DNA from: DYRB01 sp963802205
GTDB taxonomy: Bacteria; Pseudomonadota; Gammaproteobacteria; Chromatiales; Chromatiaceae
Direction: 5' to 3'
DNA: 64,000 nt
NCBI GenBank assembly: GCA_963802205.1
Contig: CAWDHW010000032.1
Location: 62,001 to 126,000 of the forward strand
Shown here: positions 40,072 to 49,725 of the stretch, in pieces
How positions within the stretch are numbered: position 1 is the first letter of the stretch
How the letters are laid out: every line of letters begins with the position of its first letter
Translations under genes and position numbers: made by a program
The notes under the pieces: model-generated
The model's database searches: none
The model's input: only the letters and a program-made list of their open reading frames with translations
Told to the model about the DNA's origin: nothing

Positions 40072-42116
40072 ATGATTACCCCGACCAACAACGACCCAGG
40101 CAATGCCTGGACGGGCACCTATATCCGCGACATTAACGAGGCCGATATTGAGCACGCCGTCGCGACTGCCTATGACGGGCGGACTACCGACGGGCTGGCC
40201 TGGCTTGACGACGGCGCACTGAGCGGCGCGCCCACCGGGAAGGAGGTGGCTTTGAGCATCGCACATGAAAACGCCCTGACCGGATTGCCGCCGGTCGGGG
40301 CGCAGGGGGCATCGGGGAAAACAGGCCGACGGTGCAATTCTAGCGCATCGGGTGGCGAGCCGCCAAACAGCGTGCCCGCCGAACAGGCGCTTCTTGGCGT
40401 GTTGCTTCGGGGTGAGGCCACCTGGGCCGACGTAGCCGCTGCGCTCAATCCCAGCGACTTTTGCGAGCCAGCGAATGCCGCTATTGCAACCGCAATGGCG
40501 ACCCTGGCGGATATGGGCCGGGGTTGCGATAGGCCCATGGTGGAGTCGGCCCTTGAGGCTGCGGGCCGCCTTGCCGACATCGGCGGCAGCGCCCATCTGG
40601 ACCAGTTGACCGCCGCGCCCGGGATCGCCGCGAACATCGACGCCTATGCCGCGATCTTTCACAGGACCGCGGCCCAGCGCAAGGCCGCGGCCGCATCGCA
40701 GATGGACCCAGGCTCTGTTTTGGACAGGCTCTCGGGCACCGGCGGCACCGGCACGGCACGACCACCGATGCCCGCCGACCTGATTGCCACCGAAGCCGAG
40801 CTTGCGGCCGCGCACCTGACACCGCGATGTATCGTCCGAGATCACACCTACGCCGACGTGGCTCAGGTTGTCGCTCCGGGCAGCACTGGCAAGACCACCG
40901 TCCTGATCTACGAGTCAGTCTGTATCGCCATTGGCCGGCCGGTGTGGAGCCTCGCGGTCGAGTCGCCAGGATGGACCTTCTACGTCAGCGCAGAGGACCA
41001 GAGGCCGCGCTTGCTGGCCCGCCTGCGCGAGATCCTGCGGGCGATGGACCTAACCGCAGACGAGCGGGCCGCTGCCGTCTCCGGCTTCCGCGTGTGGGAC
41101 GTGGCCGGCGAACAGGTCAAGCTGATCCGGGCCGAGGGCAACAACATCGTCTTAACCGACCTGGCAGACGCCATCGTGACCGCCTACCGGGACGACCCGC
41201 CTGCGGTTGTGGTGTTCGACCCCCTGGTGTCCTTCGGGGCGAGCGAGCAGGCCGTCAACGACAACGAGCAAGGCATCATCACCGCCGCCCGGCGCATCGT
41301 GAAGGGGCTCGATTGCTGCGTGCGAGTCGTGCACCACACCGGCAAGGCAAATGCCCGCGACGGGACCCTTGACCAGTATTCAGGGACGAGGTGGCTCGGC
41401 GCTGGCGGACGGGTCGCGCATGACCACCGTCTTGCAAGCATGGGGCCCGGACAGCGGCACCAAAGGGCTGGTTCCGCCACCGGGCTGCACCCAGGACCCA
41501 GGGACAAGCATCACCATCCTGGCCCGGGCCAAACTGAGTTATGCGCCGCCACAGCCAATGATCTGGATACGCCGCCGCGGATTCGCCTTCGAGCACTTCG
41601 CCGAGGCGCCCAAGCTTGCACCCGCTGCCTTGAGGTCGGCGCAGGCGGACCAGGTGGAGCGGTATCTTGCGAGTGAGATCGCTGCCGGGCGGTACCACAC
41701 CAAGACCTCGCTGGGCATCAGGACCGAGGACCTGGGGATGCCACGGGAAGGCATCCGCAGGGCTGCTGGTAGAGCTTGAGGTGTCGGGTCGGATCGCAGA
41801 GGCGAACATTCCAGAGGGGCGTCGCCAAGGTGGGCGCAAGACCTACCTTTGCCCGATCAACCCCGCCGGCCATGATGGCGGGGTTGGAGCTCCGGTCGCG
41901 ATTTTCGACGGCCAACCCCGCCGGGCTTCAACCCCGCCGCCGCCCTTAGGGTATGGCGTGGCGGCGGGGTTGCCCCCGCCCGCCACCACGCCCCCCTTGC
42001 CCAACCCTGCCGGCATTGAACGGCGGGGTACGGCGGGGTTGGCGGGGTTGACGAACGACGCTCCACCCGCGGGCGTGCTGGCGACCGTCGAGGACGACGA
42101 AGAGGACTTGGTATGA
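40072..42116 (+). pseudogene. Element replication helicase: DnaB-N plus RepA-like ATPase, two frameshifts
   Basis: Residues about 100-205 form a DnaB N-terminal-like domain (PAEQALLGVLLRGEATWADV, FCEPANAAIATAMATLADMG). A RecA-fold ATPase follows: Walker A QVVAPGSTGKTTVLIYES, Walker B AVVVFDPLVSFG and VVHHTGKANARDG, as in RepA/AAA_25 helicases of satellites and plasmids. One extra G near 41383 and another indel near 41765 break the frame; the continuation RGGSALADGSRMTTVLQAW shows the gene was complete, ending in a Pro-rich tail (about 41,880-42,060) with repeated GGCGGGGTT units. It would drive replication of the excised element. Confidence 0.75.
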
Positions 42117-42643
42117 CCGCCCTCGCGATCCTCGCCCAGGCCCATGCAGCTGGGCTGGTCCTGCGCCTGGCCGATAACGGAACCATCGCCGTGCGCGGTC
42201 CTGCCGACGCCCGGGCCCGCCTCCTGCCGACCATCAAGACCAACAAGCCCGCCCTGGTCGAGGCGCTGACGGAGACGCGGCGCACCTGGCTGGTGACAGC
42301 GGACGACGGGACCCGATGGGAGTCGAGCTTCTACCCGCCCGCGACCTTCGCCGCCGTGCTGGCCATGTACGAAGGCGCGAGCGTTATGCCCGTGCCCGTG
42401 CCCGTGCCCGACCCGGACCCCGGCGCAGACCTGCCCGACGACGTGGAGCGGCTGGTTCTTACCTGGCTGGACGCGATAGGCGAGGACGACCCCCAGACCC
42501 GCCGCGAGGCCGTGGACTTGGCCAGGAGCCGCCCGGACATCGCGCAGGGGTATCGGGACAGGGCCGCCGCCCCGGCGCCCCCCGGGCCCGCACCCGACGC
42601 CCCAGGGGACCCAGACGCCGCGGGCCCGGAGGACACGCGATGA
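42113..42643 (+). CDS. Hypothetical protein with TubC-docking-like N-terminus
   Basis: 176 residues. The first 60 (ILAQAHAAGLVLRLADNGTI, RLLPTIKTNKPALVEAL) resemble the TubC N-terminal docking fold that often appears in mobile-element proteins of unknown role. A Pro/Val/Asp-repeat linker (PVPVPVPDPDPGAD) and a short helical region follow. The start overlaps the end of the helicase gene by ATGA, so it is part of the same operon. Confidence 0.6.
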   Translation: MTALAILAQAHAAGLVLRLADNGTIAVRGPADARARLLPTIKTNKPALVEALTETRRTWLVTADDGTRWESSFYPPATFAAVLAMYEGASVMPVPVPVPDPDPGADLPDDVERLVLTWLDAIGEDDPQTRREAVDLARSRPDIAQGYRDRAAAPAPPGPAPDAPGDPDAAGPEDTR

Positions 42644-42702
42644 AACGAGCCCTCAACGACGATTCCGAAGTTCGCGCTCTGGCCGAATGCCTGGGGGCCT
42701 AG
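42640..42702 (+). CDS. Possible 20-residue peptide
   Basis: ATG overlapping the previous stop (ATGA) opens a 20-codon frame ending at TAG. Only the coupled start supports it; it could instead be the beginning of a longer gene interrupted by a frameshift. Confidence 0.25.
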   Translation: MKRALNDDSEVRALAECLGA

Positions 42703-42708
42703 CCGGCG

Positions 42709-42870
42709 ATGCAGGCGAGCATCGCGGCTGGCCACTCCGGCGCAATCATCGTCGGCGATTGGGTTTTCGGATACTTTTTGGATGGGCTGATCGCCTTCGA
42801 GACCAGCGGCCCGCTCGAAGCCGAAGCGCTGGCCAGGCGGATGATGCAACACCTCGGCGGGCCAGTTTGA
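42709..42870 (+). CDS. Small hypothetical protein of the element
   Basis: A 53-residue frame (MQASIAAGHSGAIIVGDWVF then ETSGPLEAEALARRM) seven bases after the previous stop. Codon use is like its neighbours, and its composition is that of a real small protein. I recognise no family. Confidence 0.45.
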   Translation: MQASIAAGHSGAIIVGDWVFGYFLDGLIAFETSGPLEAEALARRMMQHLGGPV

Positions 42871-43000
42871 GCGAGGGTTGCCAGGCCAGCGCCCCCGGTA
42901 ACGCATTAGCGAGTCGTGAGGATACATTGCTACCGCCCTATCGACCCGTCGCGCGCGATCCCGTTTAGACGGAAGCCAAACCGCAGAGGCAAAGCGAACG

Positions 43001-43453
43001 ATGAAACAACAGCGTAATGCGCAAGGCCGGTTTCTGATCGGAAACCCCGGTGGCCCCGGGCGGCCCAAGCGACAAACGGAGGCAGGCTATCTTGAAATCC
43101 TGATGGAGGCGTGCGACTTGGACACTTGGCGCAACGTGGTTGATCGCGCAGTTGAGGACGCGCAAGCCGGCGACGACAGGGCGCGTGGTTGGCTCTCGTC
43201 CTATCTCATCGGCAAGCCCGAGAGCGTGGCACCGGCGCCGACCGCCGTGGTTATCAATCAGCTACTCAATATCGACGCGGCGCTTGAGACTGCGGCGGAA
43301 CGGCTGGCGCTGCCCATTATCAACCGCGAGACCTGCCCGGCCTTACAGGAGGGCGACGACTGGAAAGAGTCCGTCCGACGCGAGGCCGCAGAGGCCATCC
43401 TTACGGCAGTCACAAAACCGGGTACAAAACCGCCAAAAGAAACAGCGAGCTAA
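43001..43453 (+). CDS. DUF5681-like phage/element protein
   Basis: A 150-residue protein opening with QRNAQGRFLIGNPGGPGRPK, the glycine-proline motif of DUF5681 proteins commonly found near phage packaging genes. The rest is helical and unassigned (WLSSYLIGKPESVAP). It may be a small-terminase-like or structural protein remnant; that is inference. It follows a 130-base spacer. Confidence 0.6.
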   Translation: MKQQRNAQGRFLIGNPGGPGRPKRQTEAGYLEILMEACDLDTWRNVVDRAVEDAQAGDDRARGWLSSYLIGKPESVAPAPTAVVINQLLNIDAALETAAERLALPIINRETCPALQEGDDWKESVRREAAEAILTAVTKPGTKPPKETAS

Positions 43454-43486
43454 GCAACCGCTAGGCTTTCCGGCGCGACTACCGGT

Positions 43487-43729
43487 TTAATGTCTCGCCG
43501 ACTCCAGGGCCGAGCGGAACTCGGCGACCGACAGCCTGGTGAACTCGAACCCCGCCCGGGCACTGGGACTCACCAGGACCAGATCCAGGCACTCGGTCAT
43601 TACATCGATGCGTTCGCTCGGCTTGAGCGGGGCAAGCGGCTCCACCCCCGCCGCAAGATCGCTGAAGCGCTCCAGGCTACGGACCCCCGTAGCGGCCAAG
43701 GCCAGGCCATCGAAGCCAGGCAACGGCAC
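43487..43729 (-). CDS. Hypothetical 80-residue protein
   Basis: From a GTG, PLPGFDGLALAATGVRSLER then SERIDVMTECLDLVLVSPSA and a C-terminal EFRSALESARH. The acidic helical character vaguely recalls small phage tail-assembly proteins, but I recognise no family. It is the only gene on this strand inside the element, and the upstream codons in frame (ARPDFLQQ) continue to look coding, so its real start may be earlier or the frame broken. Confidence 0.35.
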   Translation of the reverse strand: MPLPGFDGLALAATGVRSLERFSDLAAGVEPLAPLKPSERIDVMTECLDLVLVSPSARAGFEFTRLSVAEFRSALESARH

Positions 43730-43897
43730 CTGTTGCAGAAAGTCGGGACGGGCATGGTTTGATCCTCCTATGCCTTGCTGCCTTCATGGCACGCCGACGG
43801 GTGGCTAAAAACCTGAGCCCGCCCCTGCATCCATTTACACCCCAGCCCCGTTGGTTGATCCTACGCCACCCCCCAACAAACCCGAAGCCCGCACCGC

Positions 43898-44365
43898 ATG
43901 CCCTCGCTCCACTGGACTGGAAAAGACGCCGCCGTGGTCGCCGCCCGGGAGGTCCCCTATAGGCCCCTGGTGGCGGTCCCGGACTTGAGCCACGGCGACC
44001 CCGACACCGGGAACCTGCTGATCCATGGCGACAACCTGAACGCCTTGAAGAGCCTGCTGCCGCTCTACGCCGGGCGGGTCAAGTGCATCTTCATCGACCC
44101 GCCCTACAACACCGGCTCGGCCTTCGAGAACGCCGACGACAACCGCGAGCACCACCTCTGGGACCGTTGGCGTTCCGTTGACGAGATCGCGGAGTACCTC
44201 GGCGTCTCCAAGGATACCGTGTACCCCTGGGTCAACCAGAAAGGGATGCCTGGGCACAAGGTTGGGCGCTTCTGGAAGTTCAAGTCGGCGGAGGTCGACG
44301 ACTGGGTCCGGGCCGGCGGCGCCGCCCGAGCGACCACGCGCCTCTTTGGGGAGGATAGGGAGTGA
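43898..44365 (+). CDS. Truncated type III methyltransferase start fused to an excisionase-type HTH
   Basis: Residues 1-85 (PSLHWTGKDAAVVAAREVPY, HGDPDTGNLLIHGDNLNALK, VKCIFIDPPYNTGSAFENAD) are the beginning of a type III restriction Mod subunit, including the DPPY catalytic motif IV. At about base 44,155 the similarity ends and a MerR-type helix-turn-helix takes over (RSVDEIAEYLGVSKDTVYPW, GHKVGRFWKFKSAEVDDWVR), of the kind that heads many defence operons. The rest of Mod is missing, so methyltransferase activity is impossible. The HTH may have its own start downstream (no ATG is present at the joint) or be made as this hybrid. Its stop overlaps the next gene (GTGA). Confidence 0.75.
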   Translation: MPSLHWTGKDAAVVAAREVPYRPLVAVPDLSHGDPDTGNLLIHGDNLNALKSLLPLYAGRVKCIFIDPPYNTGSAFENADDNREHHLWDRWRSVDEIAEYLGVSKDTVYPWVNQKGMPGHKVGRFWKFKSAEVDDWVRAGGAARATTRLFGEDRE

Positions 44366-47300
44366 CCACGTCCACGCTCGACATCTTCGCCCTCCGCGAC
44401 TCGGTCGTCGACGAGTACAAGCACTTCGCGACGTCGTTCACCACGATCCACGCCCCGGACATCAAGGCCCAGGTCGAGGCCATCTACGCCCAGGCGCGGT
44501 ACTGGCCCGAGCCGCTCATCCAGATCAACCCGAGCTACAAGCGCTCGACCGATGTCGGCAGCCTGGTCGACGCGGGCGTGCTCGACCCCGGGTGCGCCGA
44601 CGATCTTCCAGGCTCGACGGGCGAGCCGCTGACGCCTCTACAAGCACCAGGAGCAGGCCATCGCGCTGGCCGCGGCAGGCGAGAGCTATCGTCGTCACCA
44701 CCGGCACCGGCTCGGGCAAGTCGCTCTGCTTCTTCATCCCCATCGTCAACCGCGTGCTGGCCGAGAAGCGCGACCAGCGGCCAGGCCCGCACCCGCGCCA
44801 TCATCATCTACCCGATGAACGCCCTGGCGAACTAGCCAGCTCGAGGAGCTCGGCAAGTTCGTCGGCAACGTCGCCGGCACACCGCCCGATCACCTTCGCC
44901 CGCTACACCGGCCAGGAGAACGCCGAAGAGCGCAACCGCATCGCCGAACAACCCGCCGGACATCCTGCTGACCAACTTCATGATGCTCGAGCTGCTCATG
45001 ACCCGGCAGGACGAGGTCGACCGCCGGGTCATCGGACAACTGCGTCGGGCTGCGCTTCCTGGTGCTCGACGAGCTGCACACCTACCGCGGCCGACAGGGT
45101 GCGGACGTCGCGCTGCTCGTGCGCCGCGTGCGCGAGCGCCTGCGGCCCGAGCAGCCTGCAGTGCATCGGCACCTCGGCCACCATGGCGAGCGAGGGCTCG
45201 CTGGAAGACAAGAGCCGGGTCGTCGCCAGGGTCGCCTCCAAGCTCTTCTCCGCTTCCGATCCCCGAGAGCAACGTCGTCGTCGAGACCTTCGAGCGGATC
45301 ACCGACCCATCTACGCGACGCCGAGTCGGTCCGCCCCGCCCTCGGCCCCGCCATCGACGCCGGCATCGCGCCGACCATCGACGAACGCCGAGCTAGCCGC
45401 CCACCCCCTGGCGGTCTGGGTCGAGACCCGCCTCGGGGTCACCTTCTCGGAGGTGGACCAGCGCTGGGTGCGCGCGCGCCCGATGACCGTGACCGAGGCC
45501 GTGGCGTGCACTCTCGACCGACTCCGGGCGCCCTGAGGAGACCTGCCGGGCCGCGCTGCGAGACCTGCTGCTGCTGTCCAGCGTGCCCGAAGCGGGACCG
45601 GACCGGGCGCGCGGATGACAGCGCTGCGGAGCTTCTTCGCCTTCAAGCTCCACCAGTTCATCTCCGGCGCCGGCCACGCCTACGCCACCCTCGAGCCCGC
45701 GGGGCAACGCACCGTCACCGTCGACGGGCAGCAGTTCCTGCCGGAGCACCCCGACAAGCGGCTCTACCCGGTCCACTTCTGCCGCGAGTGCGGCCACGAG
45801 TACCACCCGGTCCGCCTCGCCGAGCGAGGATGGACGGCGGGTCTTGTTCGCCCGAGACATCGACGACGCCCCGCCGCCGAATGACGAGGACGAGGCCGCC
45901 GGCGCACGACCCGACCGACCGCGAGCAGTTCGGCTTTCTCACGCTCGCACCCCGAGGACACCGACTTCACCTTCGACGACCGCGACGAGGACTACCCCGA
46001 GACCTGGCTGGAGTACGACGCGGCAGGCAACCCGCGGCTCAAGCCCTACTACCGGGACGCGCGCCCGCGACGGCTCCGACGTCGCCCCGACGGCGCAGTC
46101 GGCTCGGGCGCACGGGCCTGGTTTCTCCCGGGCAAGTTCCGCTTCTGCCTGCGCTGCGGCACGACCCAGGGCGGCTCCGCGCGCGACCGCACCCGCCTCG
46201 CGTCGCTCTCGGCCGAAGGCCGAAGCTCGGCGACCACGGTGCTCGTGGCGAGCGTCCTCCGCTGGATGCACGGCGCCCAGTCGGGCATGGCGCCGTTCAC
46301 CCGCAAGCTCCTCGGCTTCACCGACAACCGCCAGGACGCCGCGCTCCAGGCCGGCCACTTCAACGACTTCCTCTTCGTCAGCCTGGTGCGCGCCGGCTTC
46401 CTCGGCGCGCTCGCAGGCGGCCGGCGACCAGCGGCCTGCGCAGCGACGAGCTCGGCGCCGCCCAGCAGCGCGCCCTCGGCTTCGACCGGACCGGCGCTCG
46501 ACATCCGCGCCGAGTGGCTCCAGGAGCCGGGCCTCAAGGGCTTCAACCTCCAGGAGGCCGAGGCCACGCTGCGCCAGGTCCTGGCCTACCGGGTCTGGTT
46601 CGACCAACGCCGCGGCTGGCGCTACACGAACCCCAACCTCGAGCAACTCGGCCTCGTCGAGGTCGAGTACCTCGGGCTCGACGGCACTGGCGGCGGACGA
46701 GGACGAGTTCGCCAGACGCCCACCCGCTGCTCCAGCAGGCCAGCGCCCGAGGTCCGCGCCAAGCGTCTACCGCGAGCTGCTCGACCACCTGCGCAAGTGG
46801 ATGGCCATCAAGCAGCCAGGTGCTCGACCCCACCGTCATCGAGCAGATGGTGGCCACGCTCGCACAGCCGCATCCGGCCCGCCCTGGGGCTTCGGTACCG
46901 ACGAGAAGCCGCGCAGCGCCCGCTGGCTGATGGTCGCGGCGCCAACGCGACAGGAAAGCTCCCTACGCGACAAGGACCTGATCGTGCGCGGCGGCTCCCG
47001 CAGCGCGCTGCGGCCAAGACGCTGTCGCCTCGAGCCGCTCTGTGGAACGGCGACGCGGCGATCCGCGAGCTGAAGTCCAAGGAGCTCGATGAGCTGATCG
47101 AGGACCTGCTGCGGGCCGCTGCGATGCACGGCCTGGTCTCCGAGGAGAGCACGCCCTTCGACCAGCCCGGCTGGCGGCTCAACGACGCCTGCGTCCTGTT
47201 CCGGCTCGGCGAGCCGTCCGAGGACACCGGCGATGCTCACCGAGAACGCCTTCTTCCGCGACCTCTACGCGAACCTCGCGGCCATGCTCAAGGCCCCCGG

Positions 47301-49725
47301 CCATCCGCTCTTCGGCTTCGAGGCCCGCGAGCACACCGCCCAGGTCGACGGGGAGCAGCCGGGCGGTCCGCGAGAAGCGCTTCCGCTTACGGGGAGAAGG
47401 AACGCGAGGAGCTCGCCGACCGACGAGCCAAGCGCCTGCGCGAGATCGGCGAGGCCAATCGCTTCCTGCCGGTCCTGTTCTGCTCGCCGACCATGGAGCT
47501 CGGCGTCGACATCTCGGCGCTCAACGCCGTGTACATGCGCAACGTGCCGCCGACGCCCGCCAACTACGCCCAGCGCAGCGGTCGCGCGGGCCGCAGCGGC
47601 CAGGCCGCGCTGGTCCTGACCTACGCCTCGTCGCAGAGCCCGCACGACCAGTACTTCTTCCGCGACCCCCGGGCGATGGTCCACGGCGAGGTCAAGGCCC
47701 CGCTCCTCGACCTCGCCAACCGCGACCTGATCGACAGCCACCTGCAGGCGGTCTGGCTGTCCTGCGTCGAGCAGCCGCTGGACCCGTGCATCGCCGAGCT
47801 GCTGGTGCTCAGCGACCCCGAGCGGCCGCTGCAGCCGAGATCCTCGCGACCGCGATGCGCGAGCCGCGCGTGGCACGAGCCGGCGATCGCAGCGCATCGG
47901 CGACGGGTGCTCGATCTGCGTCGAGGACGACCTCACTCCCGAGCTGCGCGCCCTGGTACCCGGGCCGCGACGCTCTACGCCGACTGCGGTCGTCGGCCGG
48001 CGCTGCGAGCGCTTCAGCGAGGCGTTCGACCGCTGGCGCGACCTGTTCGCCGCCGCCGAGGAGCAGCGCGACGCCGCCCGGCGCACCATGGACGACTACG
48101 CCGCGCCCTACCAGGAGAAGCGGGCCGCGCAGAGTCCGCCACGCCCAGGCCATCGACCAGATCAACCTGCTGCAGCGCGGGCACGAGCAGCCTGTCGAGC
48201 GACTTCTACACCTACCGCTACCTGGCCACCGAGGGCTTCCTGCCCGGCTACAACTTCCCCCGCCTGCCGCTCATGGCCTACGTCCCGCGCCACGCCGGAC
48301 GGGCGCGGGCGGCAGACCTACTTGCAGCGGCCCCGCTTCCTCGCGCTCTCCGAGTTCGGTCCGCGCAGCCTCGTCTACCACGAGGGCCGCGCCTACCGCG
48401 TGGTGCGCGCCCTGCTGTCGCTCGGTCAGCAGGCGACCGGCGACCGCCGGACGCCCAGCTGCCCACCAAGTCGGTGCGCATCTGCACGCACTGCGGCGCA
48501 GGTCACTTCGAGGACCAGGCATCGATCTGCCACGCCTGCGGCGCCTCGCTGGGCACGCGCCGAGATCGTCAACCACGTCTACCGCATCGAGAACGTCGGC
48601 GACCCAGCCCGCCGAGCGCATCACCGCCAACGACGAGGAGCGCCAGCGCCAGGGCTTCGAGCTGCAGACCACCTTCGAGTGGGCGGTGCGCGAGCACGAC
48701 CTCGACGTGCGCCACGCCGTCGGCCGCCGACGCGCGAGGGCGAGATCGCGCGCCTCGCCTACGGCCCGGGCGCGACCATCACCCGCCTCAACAAGGGCCT
48801 GCGCCGCCGGGCCGAACAAGAAGACGCTCGGCTTCCAGCATCGACCCGGTCTCCGGCTACTGGGCGAAGAACGAGGACGAGGACGACAAGCCGACGACCC
48901 GACGGCGTCGCCGCGCCAGTGGATCGTGCCCGAGCGTCCAGGACCGCAAGAACGCCCTGCTCTTCACAGCCGGTCGAGCAGACTCTCGACCAGACGGCAG
49001 TCTGGCCACGCTGCAGCACGCGCTGCTGCGCGGCATCGAGGCCGTGTTCCAGCTCGAGGAGGGCGAGATCCTCGCCGAGCCCATGCCCACCCGCGACCTG
49101 CGCAACGGCTTCCTGCTCTACGAGGCCACCGAGGGTGGCGCCGGCGTGCTGACTCGCCTCGTCGCCGAGCCCGACAGCCTCGCCGCGGTCGCCCGCCAGG
49201 CGCTCGCAGGTCATGCACTTCGACGATAGCCGACGACGGAGCCCTGCCCCGGACGCGACGGCGCTCACCGACCAGGCCGGACACCGCCTGCGTCGCCGCC
49301 TGCTACCGCTGCCTGATGTCCTACTACAACCAGCCCGACCACGAGCTCATCGACCGGCGTGACGCAGGGCGCGCGACGCGTTCTGCTGCGCCTGGCCGCG
49401 GCACGGACCCAGCGCGACCGGCCGCAGCCGGCTCGACCGGCATCCCGGCGACGACCGGGACGAGGGCGCTCCGACACCTGGCACGCGGAGGCGGCCGCGC
49501 CGCGGCATCCCGGCCCCGGACGCCGAGCCCCTGCGCGGTCGGCATCGAGCCGCTGCCGCTGGCCTGGCGCCGGCACTACGTCGCGGCCCTGCTCCCGGAT
49601 GCCGACGAGGCCGCGCCGCGGACGCTCGAGGACCTCGGCTTCGAGGTCGTCCGCTTCGCCGACCCCGCCACCTGGGACGCCGCGCTTCCGGCGCCTCGCC
49701 GCCGCTCCTCGGGCGACCGCCGTGA
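44362..49725 (+). pseudogene. DISARM-like DEAD/DEAH helicase with C-terminal DUF1998, many frameshifts
   Basis: A span of about 1,790 codons read across all three frames. Recognisable in order: TTGTGSGKSLCFFIPIVNRV (Walker A, 44.7 kb), RFLVLDELHTYRGRQGADVA (DExH, 45.06 kb), CIGTSATMASEG, FCSPTMELGVDISALNAVYM and ANYAQRSGRAGRSGQAAL (helicase C domain, 47.5 kb), the zinc cluster VRICTHCGAGHFEDQASICH (48.5 kb), GFLLYEATEGGAGVLTRLVA and CYRCLMSYYNQPDHELIDR (DUF1998, 49.1-49.35 kb). In DISARM, DrmA is a helicase and DrmB a DUF1998 protein; here both modules lie in one polypeptide. One-base indels fall every 50-120 bp, yet no large deletions or clustered stops are seen. Confidence 0.7.

Noticed and set aside
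41880..42060. Repeated GGCGGGGTT units as a possible minisatellite or CRISPR-like array
   Set aside because: The units are irregular, lie in the Pro/Gly-coding tail of the helicase gene, and there are no equal spacers.
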